Assembly (NCBI RefSeq): GCF_003112535.1
Contig: NZ_BEWA01000013.1
Coordinates: forward strand, 124,001-188,000
Length of the DNA: 64,000 nucleotides
From: Streptomyces rishiriensis
GTDB lineage: Bacteria; Actinomycetota; Actinomycetes; Streptomycetales; Streptomycetaceae
Reading direction: 5' to 3'
Shown: piece by piece, positions 33,579 to 42,296 of the stretch
How positions within the stretch are numbered: the first letter of the stretch is position 1
Layout of the letters: the number at the start of each line of letters is the position of its first letter
Translations under genes and position numbers: made by a program
Notes under the pieces: model-generated
The model's database searches: none
Told to the model about the DNA's origin: nothing
The model's input: the letters and a program-made list of their open reading frames with translations, nothing else

Positions 33579-35074
33579 GTGCGGACCGGATCCACGACCA
33601 GGGAAGCGCCCCGCGCCGTCTCTCCCCCGCGCCCGTGCTGGAGCTCGACCCGCTGCTCGACGACCCGGCGACCCGCATCGTGGTCTGCTGCGGCTCGGGC
33701 GGCGTGGGCAAGACGACGACGGCGGCGGCGCTGGGGCTCAGGGCGGCCGAACGCGGCCGCAAGGTGGTCGTCCTCACCATCGACCCGGCGCGCCGGCTCG
33801 CGCAGTCCATGGGCATCGACTCGCTGGACAACACCCCGCGCCGGGTGAAGGGCGTCGAGGGGGACGGCGAGCTGCACGCGATGATGCTCGACATGAAGCG
33901 CACCTTCGACGAGATCGTCGAGGCGCACGCCGACCCGGACCGGGCCGCCGCGATCCTGGGCAACCCGTTCTACCAGTCCCTGTCGGCGGGATTCGCGGGC
34001 ACGCAAGAGTACATGGCGATGGAGAAGCTGGGCCAGCTCCGCGCGCGGGACGAGTGGGATCTGATCGTCGTCGACACCCCGCCGTCCCGCTCGGCGCTGG
34101 ACTTCCTGGACGCGCCCAAGCGGCTCGGGTCGTTCCTGGACGGCAAGCTGATCCGCGTCCTGCTCGCGCCGGCGAAGGTGGGCGGCCGCGCGGGGATGAA
34201 GTTCCTGAACGTCGGGATGTCGATGATGACCGGCGCGCTGGGCAAGCTGCTCGGCGGGCAGCTGCTGAAGGACGTGCAGACGTTCGTGGCGGCGATGGAC
34301 TCGATGTTCGGCGGCTTCCGTACGCGCGCGGACGCCACGTACAAGCTGCTCCAGGCGCCCGGGACGGCGTTCCTGGTGGTGGCGGCTCCCGAGCGGGACG
34401 CGCTGCGGGAGGCCGCGTACTTCGTGCAGCGGCTGGCCGCCGAGGACATGCCGCTGGCCGGTCTGGTCCTCAACCGCGTCCACGGCAGCGGCGCCGCCCA
34501 GTTGTCCGCCGAGCGGGCGCTCGCCGCCGCGGAAAATCTTGAAGAGCCCGGCATTGTGGATCAGGACGGCGGGAAGGCTGGTCTTCGTAACTCTCCCGAC
34601 ACGCAAGGCAGTTCAGTGTCACCCGCACCTGATCCGGAGCGCGAGGCCCCCACCGACGCAGACCGGACCAGCGACGCTGACCACGCCCCCGACGCGGCCC
34701 GGACCACGGGCAGCGGCACAGCCACAGCCAAAGCCACCGCCACGACCCCGGACGCCGGCGTGGACACGACCGGGACCACGGAACCCCACGCGGACCGGGC
34801 GGCGACGACGGACGCCGACCGGACGGCGGCGTCCGAAGCGGACCGGGCCGTGGACGACCTCACCGCACGCCTGTTGAGGCTGCATGCGGAACGCATGCAC
34901 CTGCTCTCCCGCGAGCAGCGCACGCGTGACCGCTTCACCGCGCTCCACCCGGAGGTGCCGGTGACCGAGGTGGCCGCACTGCCCGGAGACGTGCACGACC
35001 TGACGGGTCTGCGGGACATCGGGAACCGGCTCGCGACCGAGCGGCCGGAGCTGCCCGAGGCTGCCGACGCCTGA
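33575..35074 (+). CDS. ArsA/GET3-type ATPase, second subunit with long insertion
   Basis: The protein has 499 residues. Walker A is CCGSGGVGKTTTAAAL (about 38-53) and switch II is LIVVDTPPSRSALDFLDAP. A Met-rich helical region (GMSMMTGALGKLL) could bind hydrophobic segments. Between about 325 and 430 is a low-complexity Asp/Thr/Ala-rich insertion with recurring ADRT/ADRA words, which splits the core from a conserved C-terminal helix. Mycobacterial partners are nearer 385 residues, so the insertion explains the excess length. Confidence 0.88.
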   Translation: MSADRIHDQGSAPRRLSPAPVLELDPLLDDPATRIVVCCGSGGVGKTTTAAALGLRAAERGRKVVVLTIDPARRLAQSMGIDSLDNTPRRVKGVEGDGELHAMMLDMKRTFDEIVEAHADPDRAAAILGNPFYQSLSAGFAGTQEYMAMEKLGQLRARDEWDLIVVDTPPSRSALDFLDAPKRLGSFLDGKLIRVLLAPAKVGGRAGMKFLNVGMSMMTGALGKLLGGQLLKDVQTFVAAMDSMFGGFRTRADATYKLLQAPGTAFLVVAAPERDALREAAYFVQRLAAEDMPLAGLVLNRVHGSGAAQLSAERALAAAENLEEPGIVDQDGGKAGLRNSPDTQGSSVSPAPDPEREAPTDADRTSDADHAPDAARTTGSGTATAKATATTPDAGVDTTGTTEPHADRAATTDADRTAASEADRAVDDLTARLLRLHAERMHLLSREQRTRDRFTALHPEVPVTEVAALPGDVHDLTGLRDIGNRLATERPELPEAADA

Positions 35075-35088
35075 GCCGAGGGCTGTGC

Positions 35089-35427
35089 TCAGCCCACGGC
35101 CGCGTAGTTCTCGTAGATCTGGTCGTCGTCCAGCGGCAGGATGCCCGCCCCACGTTCGTACTCCGAACGCGCCGTCTCCAGGAGCCGGCGCCAGGAGGTC
35201 ACCGTCGGACGCCTGCGCAGCAGTGCGCGGCGCTCGCGCTCCGTCATGCCTCCCCACACGCCGAACTCGACGCGGTTGTCGAGCGCGTCTGCCAGACATT
35301 CGGTGCGTACCGGACATCCGGTGCACACCGCCTTGGCCCTGTTCTGCGCTGCTCCCTGAACGAACAGTTCATCCGGATCGGTAGTGCGGCAGGCAGCCTG
35401 CGCACTCCAGTCGGTTACCCAGCCCAT
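35089..35427 (-). CDS. wblA: WhiB-like regulator WblA
   Basis: The protein has 112 residues from MGWVTDWSAQAACRTTDPDE. Four cysteines (13, 35, 38, 44; CX2CX5C) ligate an iron-sulfur cluster. GVWGGMTERERRALLRR is the turn and DNA-binding part. The closest match from memory is WblA of Streptomyces (WhiB4 of mycobacteria), a regulator of development, antibiotic production and oxidative stress. GGGAGAGGA precedes ATG 35427; an upstream start at 35484 would add 19 residues. Confidence 0.93.
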   Translation of the reverse strand: MGWVTDWSAQAACRTTDPDELFVQGAAQNRAKAVCTGCPVRTECLADALDNRVEFGVWGGMTERERRALLRRRPTVTSWRRLLETARSEYERGAGILPLDDDQIYENYAAVG

Positions 35428-35834
35428 ACCGGCGCCGTCCTCTCCCGAATCGAGGCTCCCCCACGGCGGCAGCGGCATATTCACCGCAGCCAGTTGAGGA
35501 CGTTACGGAAGGTGGGCACAGCGCAACACCCCCTTCGGGCCCAATCTTGAATGGCCCGAACGGACTATGGGTAAGCGGCAGATCACCCGGGGGAGTGAGC
35601 CCGCGACATATGCGACGTTCCCGGCGAACGGGACAGTTCAGCTGAGTCACAACGGACGCCAAGTGACACACAAGGCGGATTTGGACACGCTCCCACCAAA
35701 AAACTCGGGGGATATCCGGAACGATTCGGGGTCGCCGGACGTATTGATACATAGCCCTGCTGCTGTGACAGTTGAGAGCAGCTTAGGCCAAGGCATTGAC
35801 GCGTGTCCGGCGAATCAGAACGTAGGCTGCCCTC
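35428..35834. promoter_or_regulatory. wblA/penicillin-binding protein divergent region
   Basis: About 400 bp separate wblA from the PBP gene. The stretch is less G+C-rich (about 35600-35790), consistent with two promoters and a long wblA leader. No ORF with typical codon use is seen. TTGACAC-like words occur but I cannot fix a transcription start. Confidence 0.5.
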
Positions 35835-38117
35835 ATGCCAAAGAAGCGCTCGGGCGGTGGTCTGTCGCCAACGCAGCAGGCCGCCAAGTTCCTCGGTGTC
35901 AGTGTGCTCGCGGGAGCGGTGCTGGCCGGTATCGCCCTGCCTGCGTTCGGCGCACTGGGCCTGGTCGCCAAGGGATCGGTGGAGTCGTTCGACGAACTCC
36001 CGGTCAACCTCAAGTCGCCGCCGCTGAGCCAGCGCACCACGATCCTCGACTCCGAGGGCGGCCAGATCGCCACGGTCTACTCCCGTGACCGCACGGTCGT
36101 CGACCTGAAGAACATCTCGCCCTTCATGCAGAAGGCGATCGTCGCGATCGAGGACTCACGCTTCTACGAGCACGGCGCGGTCGACCTGAAGGGCGTCCTG
36201 CGCGCGCTCAACAAGAACGTGCAGAGCAGCGGGGTCGCCCAGGGCGCCTCCACGCTCACCCAGCAGCTGGTGAAGAACGTCGCCATCGAAGAGGCCGGCG
36301 ACGACCCGACGAAGGTCGCCCAGGCCACGCAGCAGACCATCGGCCGCAAGATCAAGGAACTGAAGTACGCGATCCAGCTCGAGGAAGAGCTCAGCAAGAA
36401 GAAGATCCTCGAGAACTACCTGAACATCACGTTCTTCGGTGAGCAGGCCTACGGCGTCGAGGCCGCCTCGCAGCGCTACTTCTCCACGCACGCCAAGTCC
36501 CTCACCCTGCCGCAGGCGGCCCTGCTGGCCGGCATCGTCCAGTCGCCCAGCCGCTACGACCCGGTCAACGACGAGGCCGAGGCCACCAAGCGCCGTAACA
36601 CCGTGCTGGCGCGCATGGCCGAGGTCGGCGACATCTCCGAGGCCGAGGCGGCCGTGGCGCAGAAGGCTCCGCTGGGCCTGAACGTCAAGAAGCCGAAGAA
36701 CGGCTGCATCACCGCCGTCCAGGGCGCGAGCTTCTTCTGCAAGTACGTGGAGCGCGTCTTCCTCAGCGACCCGGTCTTCGGCAAGACCAAGGAGCAGCGG
36801 GCGAAGATCTGGAACCAGGGCGGCCTGACCGTCCGCACCACGCTCGAACCGCAGGCCCAGAAGTCCGTCCAGTCCTCGCTCAAGGACCACGTCTACAAGT
36901 CGGACAAGGTCGCGGGGGCCGCCACGCTCGTCGAGCCCGGCACCGGCAAGATCCTCGGGATGGGCCAGTCGAAGCCCTACGGCTACGGCAAGAACGAGAC
37001 CGAGTACAACTACTCGGTCGGCTCCTCCATGGGCGGCTCGAACTTCGGGTTCCCGACCGGATCGACCTTCAAGCCGTTCGTGGCCGCGGCCGCGCTGGAG
37101 GAGGGCCGGCCGCCGAACCAGGAGTACTCGTCGCCGTACCAGATGCCGTACCCGAGCCCGGTGCAGACCTGCGGCAGCAAGCCGTGGGTCAACACGAACG
37201 GCGAGAAGCTGGAGAACGAGAGCGAGTCGGAGAAGGGCCCCTTCCAGCTGAGGAAGGCCATGGAGCTCTCGGTCAACACCTACTTCGTGCAGATGATCTC
37301 CGACATCGGTCTGTGCCCCGTGGTGAAGATGACCGACGCGCTGCACGTCGTGCAGGGCAACGGCGACAAGCTGCCCGAGGTGCCCGCGATCGCCCTCGGC
37401 TCCAAGGGCATCTCCCCGCTGACGATGGCCACCGCCTACGCCGCCTTCGCCTCGCGCGGCATGTACTGCACCCCGATCGCCATCGAGTCGATCACCCAGA
37501 AGATCGGCGACCAGAAGAAGTCGCTGGAGGTCCCGAAGTCCACCTGCTCCCGGGCCATGTCCGAGAAGACCGCGGACACCGTCAACACCCTGCTGAGCGG
37601 CGTGGTCGACTCCGGCACCGGCAAGCAGGCCGGCCTGGACGGCCGCGACAACGCCGGTAAGACGGGTACGACGGACTCCCGCAAGAACGCGTGGTTCGTC
37701 GGCTACACCCCGAAGCTCTCCGGCGCCGTCTGGGTCGGCAGCGCCACCCAGAAGGTCGAGATGACCAACATCTGGATCGGCGGCCACTTCCACGACCAGG
37801 TCTACGGCGGCGACACCCCCGGCCCGATCTGGCGCGACGCGATGACCGGCGCCCTGGAGGGCAAGGACTCCGGCCAGTTCAACATGGTCAGCATCCCGAA
37901 CCCGCCCGACAAGAACCGCGACAAGGGCAACGGCGACGGGAACGCCAACGGCGGCGCCAACCAGGACGACGGCGGCAACGGAGACCACGGCGGCTTCCTC
38001 ACCGGCCTGCTCACCAACGGCGGAAACAGCAACGGCGGCAACTCGACCGCCGGCGACGGGGGCGGGTTCTTCCAGGGCCAGAGCAACGGCAACGGAAACG
38101 GCGGCCGACGCGGCTGA
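35835..38117 (+). CDS. Class A penicillin-binding protein (transglycosylase/transpeptidase)
   Basis: The protein has 760 residues. An N-terminal membrane anchor (about 17-45) precedes a GT51 glycosyltransferase with AIEDSRFYEHG (catalytic Glu, about 106) and GASTLTQQLVKN. The transpeptidase has GSTFKPF (nucleophile Ser, about 409), SVN (about 478) and KTGTTD (about 609). The C-terminal 90 residues are Gly/Asn/Asp-rich, probably disordered in the wall. It polymerises and crosslinks peptidoglycan. The position next to wblA matches ponA2 next to whiB4 in mycobacteria. Confidence 0.95.
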   Translation: MPKKRSGGGLSPTQQAAKFLGVSVLAGAVLAGIALPAFGALGLVAKGSVESFDELPVNLKSPPLSQRTTILDSEGGQIATVYSRDRTVVDLKNISPFMQKAIVAIEDSRFYEHGAVDLKGVLRALNKNVQSSGVAQGASTLTQQLVKNVAIEEAGDDPTKVAQATQQTIGRKIKELKYAIQLEEELSKKKILENYLNITFFGEQAYGVEAASQRYFSTHAKSLTLPQAALLAGIVQSPSRYDPVNDEAEATKRRNTVLARMAEVGDISEAEAAVAQKAPLGLNVKKPKNGCITAVQGASFFCKYVERVFLSDPVFGKTKEQRAKIWNQGGLTVRTTLEPQAQKSVQSSLKDHVYKSDKVAGAATLVEPGTGKILGMGQSKPYGYGKNETEYNYSVGSSMGGSNFGFPTGSTFKPFVAAAALEEGRPPNQEYSSPYQMPYPSPVQTCGSKPWVNTNGEKLENESESEKGPFQLRKAMELSVNTYFVQMISDIGLCPVVKMTDALHVVQGNGDKLPEVPAIALGSKGISPLTMATAYAAFASRGMYCTPIAIESITQKIGDQKKSLEVPKSTCSRAMSEKTADTVNTLLSGVVDSGTGKQAGLDGRDNAGKTGTTDSRKNAWFVGYTPKLSGAVWVGSATQKVEMTNIWIGGHFHDQVYGGDTPGPIWRDAMTGALEGKDSGQFNMVSIPNPPDKNRDKGNGDGNANGGANQDDGGNGDHGGFLTGLLTNGGNSNGGNSTAGDGGGFFQGQSNGNGNGGRRG

Positions 38118-38160
38118 CCCCGCCGAGGCCGAATGCCGGTGCCGGTGCCGGTGACGGTGA

Positions 38161-38230
38161 CGACAGGTACGACGAACGGTCCCTGCCCCCTCTCGAAAGG
38201 GGAGTCAGGGACCGTTCGTCGTACCTGTCG
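38161..38230. terminator. Bidirectional terminator with 25-bp perfect arms
   Basis: Arms at 38161-38185 and 38206-38230 are exact complements, and CCCC...GGGG pairs inside the 20-base loop region. It sits between the convergent PBP and GatB/YqeY genes. Confidence 0.9.
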
Positions 38231-38371
38231 GCTTATGCGACGCGAGGCCGCGGGCCGGGCGAGCCCAGGGAGCCGGGCGAGGCCCGATAGCCGGGCGAGG
38301 CCGGGGAGCCGGAGGGACAGGCGGGGGGGGGACAGACGGTGCCCGGCGGCCAGCGGCGGGTAGCTGCGGAG

Positions 38372-38836
38372 TCAGCCCGCGAGGTGCTTCTTGACGACGG
38401 CGGCGACCCGGCCGCCCTCCGCGAGACCGGCCACCTTGGGGTTCACGATCTTCATGACGGCGCCCATGGCGCGCGGCCCCTCGGCGCCGCCCGCCTTCGC
38501 CTCCGAGACGGCCTGGGCGACGATGTTCTCCAGCTCCTCGTCGCTGAGCTGCTTGGGCAGGTACGTGGCGAGGAGCTCGCCCTCCGCCTTCTCCCGCTCG
38601 GCCGACTCGGGGCGACCACCCTGCGCGAAGGCGTCCGCGGCCTCGCGCCGCTTCTTCGCCTCCTTGGTGATCACCTTCAGGACCTCGTCGTCGGAGAGCT
38701 CGCGCTTCTCCTTGCCCGCGACCTCTTCCTTGGTGATCGCGGCGAGCGTCAGCCGCAGGGTCGAGGAGCGCAGCTCGTCGCGCTCCTTGATCGCGGCGTT
38801 GAGGTCTTCGTGCAGCTTCGACTTGAGCGTGGTCAT
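38372..38836 (-). CDS. GatB/YqeY domain protein
   Basis: The protein has 154 residues, starting MTTLKSKLHEDLNAAIKERD. The pattern LRLTLAAITKEEVAGK, then LATYLPKQLSDEELENIV and GAVMKIVNPKVAG, is that of YqeY proteins, related to the tail of the GatB amidotransferase subunit. It may bind tRNA, but the function is unproven. The region 38240-38320, past its stop, has four GCCGGGCGAG repeats. Confidence 0.9.
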   Translation of the reverse strand: MTTLKSKLHEDLNAAIKERDELRSSTLRLTLAAITKEEVAGKEKRELSDDEVLKVITKEAKKRREAADAFAQGGRPESAEREKAEGELLATYLPKQLSDEELENIVAQAVSEAKAGGAEGPRAMGAVMKIVNPKVAGLAEGGRVAAVVKKHLAG

Positions 38837-38930
38837 GGGTCTGATTGTCGCAGGTGCGGACGTCCCCACGCCCGCCGATTTAAGGGGCGGCGAGGCAAAG
38901 GGTGTTGGCGGCGTCTGACACGATGGACGT

Positions 38931-39857
38931 ATGCGCGCGCGATACGGAGTACCTCTGTCCATTGCTGCGGCCGGCGCCGCCGGCCTGGCGTACGCGGCGG
39001 GTATCGAAACCCGCTCCTTCCGCCTCCGACGGGTCACCGTCCCCGTCCTGCCCGCCGGGATGCGTCCTCTGCGTGTGCTGCAGGTCTCCGACATCCACAT
39101 GGTGGGCGGTCAGCGCAAGAAGCAGCGCTGGCTGCGCTCGCTGGCCGGTCTGCGGCCCGACTTCGTGATCAACACGGGCGACAACCTGTCCGACCCCGAG
39201 GGCGTCCCGGAGACCCTGGACGCGCTGGGCCCCCTGATGGAGTTCCCGGGCGCGTACGTCTTCGGCTCGAACGACTACTACGGCCCCAAGCTGCGCAATC
39301 CCGCCCGCTATCTCCTCGAGAAGACCCAGGGCCGCCACGGCCTGAACGGCAACCCGCCCGCGACGAACGTCGTCCACAACCCGTGGGAGGACCTGCGGGA
39401 CGGTTTCGACGCGGCGGGCTGGCTGAACCTGACGAACACCCGGGGCGTGCTGAAGATCGAGGGCGCTTCGGTGGAGCTCACGGGCCTGGACGACCCGCAC
39501 ATCAAGCGCGACCGCTACACCCGCGTGGCCGGCGGCCCGTCGGCGACGGCCGACGTCTCGTTGGGCGTGGTGCACGCCCCGTACCTGCGGGCCCTGGACC
39601 CCTTCACCGCGGACGGCTACCCCCTCATCCTGGCCGGCCACACCCACGGCGGCCAGGTGTGCATCCCCTTCTACGGAGCCCTGGTCACCAACTGCGACCT
39701 GGACACCGACCGGGTGAAGGGCCTGTCGACGCACACGGCCGAGGGCCGCACCTCCTACCTGCACGTCTCAGCGGGCTGCGGCGCGAGCCGCTACACCCCG
39801 ATCAGGTTCGCCTGCCCGCCGGAGGTGACGTTGCTCACGTTGGTGGAGAAGCAGTAG
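38931..39857 (+). CDS. Metallophosphoesterase (calcineurin-like)
   Basis: The protein has 308 residues with a short hydrophobic N-terminus (about 8-22), possibly a membrane anchor. Metal motifs are VSDIHMVG, NTGDNLSD, FGSNDYYG (the usual GNHD Asn-His pair is SND) and AGHTHGGQV. It belongs to the YaeI/Rv3683 group linked to lipid or undecaprenyl substrates. A 21-bp tandem duplication spans its stop codon. Confidence 0.88.
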   Translation: MRARYGVPLSIAAAGAAGLAYAAGIETRSFRLRRVTVPVLPAGMRPLRVLQVSDIHMVGGQRKKQRWLRSLAGLRPDFVINTGDNLSDPEGVPETLDALGPLMEFPGAYVFGSNDYYGPKLRNPARYLLEKTQGRHGLNGNPPATNVVHNPWEDLRDGFDAAGWLNLTNTRGVLKIEGASVELTGLDDPHIKRDRYTRVAGGPSATADVSLGVVHAPYLRALDPFTADGYPLILAGHTHGGQVCIPFYGALVTNCDLDTDRVKGLSTHTAEGRTSYLHVSAGCGASRYTPIRFACPPEVTLLTLVEKQ

Positions 39858-39878
39858 ACGTTGGTGGAGAAGCAGTAG
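39837..39878 (+). repeat. 21-bp tandem duplication containing a stop codon
   Basis: Two identical 21-bp units each encode TLVEKQ-stop. The first ends the phosphoesterase gene; the second is a silent copy right after it. Confidence 0.95.
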
Positions 39879-39969
39879 GAGCAGGGCGGCACCGAGGCCC
39901 CAGGGTGGGGTATCCCTCGAACAGCCCACCCGTATCGCCCGTTTCGTCACCCTTGTCTAGCGTGAGGGC

Positions 39970-40755
39970 ATGACCGCGCCGATACCCAGGGACATCCCGG
40001 ATCTGCCTAGGATTCCGCGGACCCACGCGCTCCTGCTCTCCTCCGTCCCCGCCTCGGCGGTGGTGACCCCCGTGCGCCGCCCACTGGCCGCCGTCCTGCG
40101 CCTGCTGCTGGCCGGCACGGCGGCGGCCGGCGTGACCCTCGCCTTCCTCCTCGGCAGCCCGCTGCGGATCCTGAGCCACTTCGCCATCCAGAGCAACATC
40201 CTGCTGGCCCTGGTCGCGCTGCTGTCCGCCCGCCGCGCATGGACCGCCCGCCGACCGCTCCCCGCGGCCCTGACGGGGGCCGCACTGCTCTACGTCGTGA
40301 TCACCGGCCTCGTGTACCACCTGCTGCTGGCCGACGCGTCCGTCCCCTTCTCGGTGACCGGCGCCAACACCGCCCCCACGGGCTGGCATGCGGTCGCCGG
40401 CCACCTCCTCCACACGGTGACGCCGGTGGCCGCCGTCCTGGACTGGCTGCTCCTGACGGCCCCGGGTCGCATGCGCCTGCGCCGCGCCGCGACATGGATG
40501 CTCTATCCGGTCGTCTATCTGGCCTTCACCCTGGCCCGCGCCCAGGTCATCGCCGCCGGCACGCCGGGCCGCTATCTCTACCCGTTCCTCGACGCCGAGG
40601 CCCACGGCTACCGGCACACCTTGGCCAACGCCCTCCTGCTCGGCCTCGCCTTCTACGCCCTCGCGGTCGTCCTCGTAGCCCTCGACCACACCCGCCCGAA
40701 CCCGATCACTCACCGCGCCAAAACCGGATTTCGTCTCCGGCCACCCGTGGGCTAA
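39970..40755 (+). CDS. Pr6Pr family membrane protein
   Basis: The protein has 261 residues and about six membrane helices, the Pr6Pr pattern. Family words are SHFAIQSNILLALVAL, HTVTPVAAVLDWLLL and YPVVYLAFTLARA. No enzymatic motif is seen and the role is unknown. It is the last core gene before tRNA-Pro. Confidence 0.82.
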   Translation: MTAPIPRDIPDLPRIPRTHALLLSSVPASAVVTPVRRPLAAVLRLLLAGTAAAGVTLAFLLGSPLRILSHFAIQSNILLALVALLSARRAWTARRPLPAALTGAALLYVVITGLVYHLLLADASVPFSVTGANTAPTGWHAVAGHLLHTVTPVAAVLDWLLLTAPGRMRLRRAATWMLYPVVYLAFTLARAQVIAAGTPGRYLYPFLDAEAHGYRHTLANALLLGLAFYALAVVLVALDHTRPNPITHRAKTGFRLRPPVG

Positions 40756-40797
40756 AGTAAACGACGTCGCCGCGACAAGCAGGACAAGCAGCGACAT

Positions 40798-40871
40798 CGG
40801 GGTGTAGCGCAGCTTGGCAGCGCGCTTCGTTCGGGACGAAGAGGTCGTGGGTTCAAATCCCGCCACCCCGA
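40798..40871 (+). tRNA. tRNA-Pro (anticodon CGG)
   Basis: The 74-nt cloverleaf has acceptor CGGGGTG/CACCCCG, anticodon stem CTTCG/CGAAG around TTCGGGA (anticodon CGG) and T-loop GGGTTCAAATCCC. CCA is not encoded. Its 3' part is duplicated at 55218-55263, so this gene is the attachment site of the element downstream. Confidence 0.95.
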
Positions 40872-40875
40872 CAGC
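40830..40875. repeat. Left attachment repeat (attL, within tRNA-Pro)
   Basis: The 46-bp sequence from the anticodon loop to 4 bp past the tRNA is repeated exactly at 55218-55263 in direct orientation. Confidence 0.92.
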
Positions 40876-40887
40876 CGAAACACCAGG

Positions 40888-40923
40888 TCAGGCCCGGTGC
40901 TGAGAGATCAGCACCGGGCCTGA
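40888..40923. terminator. Hairpin after tRNA-Pro
   Basis: Perfect 16-bp arms (TCAGGCCCGGTGCTGA and its complement) surround GAGA and are followed by TTTG. Confidence 0.85.
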
Positions 40924-41255
40924 TTTGCTGTGCGGGGCCGTTTTGGGAGCCGTTTGGGAGCCGACTTCAGGAACTGGCTCCCCGACGACTCCTAGCAAGT
41001 CGCGTTCCGCTCGAGATGGACGTGCGCTGTGTGCACTCCGCCCAGACACCCCCATGGCTTGTGCCGAGGAAACGGCAGGCGGTACGACGATCGCTATGCA
41101 CCGATGACCTCCGTTGAACGAGCTTCGCTCCCGTTACGCGAGGGCCGATGGCTGCTATCGCCCGTGAGTCCGCTCCGGCGCTGGGCCACACTGACACTTC
41201 GCCTACCAAGTACCGGTCCTCGATGCTCGCCGAGGGGTCCGGTAGATGTGTGCGC
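40924..41255. other. Element left end without a recognised gene
   Basis: The stretch includes a TGGGAGCCGTTTGGGAGCCG repeat at about 40944-40963, matched near the right end at about 55094. No ORF has typical codon use. Confidence 0.45.
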
Positions 41256-41642
41256 GTGACTGACTCCACGCCCGAGGATGGCGAGCCCACCTCCTTCGCC
41301 GAGAAGACGAAGAACCTGTTCAGGAAGCACAGGGGGAAGATCCTCGCCGTCGGCGGCACTGTCGGCAGCGTGGCTCTGATCGCCGTTGTCGCGATCGCCA
41401 GGAACGCCATGGAACCGAGCGTCCCCGAGGACACCGAGGATCAGGAGCAGACCTCCGCCACTGAAGCCACGGGCGAGCCTCGGCAGTCGCCCACCCCCCA
41501 CCTACGGAAGCTCGCCGAGGGCCAGAACGCCAGCGAGGAAAAGAGGGCGCAGTACAAGGCGGAGACAGGGGCCGACCTCGCACCCGGTACTACTTGGGTC
41601 CACCCCCCAAAGGACGAAGACCCAGGCGAAGCCGCAGCCTGA
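41256..41642 (+). CDS. Single-pass membrane protein, unknown
   Basis: The protein has 128 residues from GTG (MTDSTPEDGEPTSFAEK). A basic patch (LFRKHRGKI) precedes one membrane helix (ILAVGGTVGSVALIAVVAIA, about 31-50). The acidic, Thr/Glu-rich remainder is probably extracytoplasmic. The longer frame to 41148 has poor codon use. It precedes the EACC1-like gene by 237 bp and could belong to the same system, but nothing proves it. Confidence 0.6.
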   Translation: MTDSTPEDGEPTSFAEKTKNLFRKHRGKILAVGGTVGSVALIAVVAIARNAMEPSVPEDTEDQEQTSATEATGEPRQSPTPHLRKLAEGQNASEEKRAQYKAETGADLAPGTTWVHPPKDEDPGEAAA

Positions 41643-41879
41643 GCACCGAGGCGAAGGGCGCCGCGGCCTCTCACTCCTGAGCAGCGCCGACGGGATGCTG
41701 GCAGAACGTCTCTCCCGCCTCGATGCCAGCGATCGCCAGGGCAGACGCCGCTCCCCCAAAGCGCGGAGGTGGCCGGATGCCGCTCCTCCCCTCGCCCTCG
41801 GCTGTCACCAGCGAACGTCCTCGTGCCAAAGTCGCTGAACGGACCGGACAAGCAAATAGGCGAACGCGAGGAGCAGCAC

Positions 41880-42296
41880 ATGCGTGACGGGGGACCGCAG
41901 TGGACACTCACCGTGCTCACAGGCGGGGACACACTCCGGCAGGAGCGCCTCACCCGGGATCTGCACGACAACCTGGAGAGGGCAGACGGTCTCGTCGTCG
42001 GCTTTCATGACGCCGAAGGGTGCGCCGAACCGGGCCGTAAGGGTACGGGCGTGGGCGAGGTGGCTCTCTGGGCCACTACCACTGCCGCTGTCGTTCGCCC
42101 GGCGTCCCAGGTCCTGATCACCCTGATCAAGGAGTGGTGCGCCAAGGAACGACACCGCAAGGTCGTGGTCACCATCGCGGGCGACTCCGTCGAGATCACC
42201 GGACGTCCTGACGCCGCACAGGAACGCATGGTCCGCGAATTCCAGGACCGTATTTCCGGCGACGCCGGCCTCGGACCGGATGACAACGCGGCGTGA
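41880..42296 (+). CDS. EACC1-like effector-associated adaptor
   Basis: The protein has 138 residues; the ATG is preceded by GAGGAG at ideal spacing. The pattern matches effector-associated constant component 1 of actinobacterial conflict systems: a beta-rich N-terminus (WTLTVLTGGD), then GRKGTGVGEVALWATTTAAV, a hydrophobic helix with LITLIKEWC, and a final strand pair VVVTIAGDSVEITGR. Such proteins are encoded next to caspase-like or trypsin-like effectors and are thought to connect sensor and effector. The stop overlaps the caspase-helicase start by GTGA, so the two are coupled. The family call is from memory of the pattern. Confidence 0.75.
   Translation: MRDGGPQWTLTVLTGGDTLRQERLTRDLHDNLERADGLVVGFHDAEGCAEPGRKGTGVGEVALWATTTAAVVRPASQVLITLIKEWCAKERHRKVVVTIAGDSVEITGRPDAAQERMVREFQDRISGDAGLGPDDNAA

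Noticed and set aside
33113..34606. Minus-strand open frame opposite the ArsA-type genes
   Set aside because: Arg/His/Gln-rich shadow; both ATPases on the plus strand are complete.
36156..37988. Minus-strand open frame of 610 codons opposite the PBP gene
   Set aside because: Antisense shadow rich in Val/Leu/Gly/Asp, no domains.
39835..40866. Minus-strand frame opposite the Pr6Pr gene and tRNA
   Set aside because: Gln/Gly/Arg shadow that also crosses the tRNA gene.
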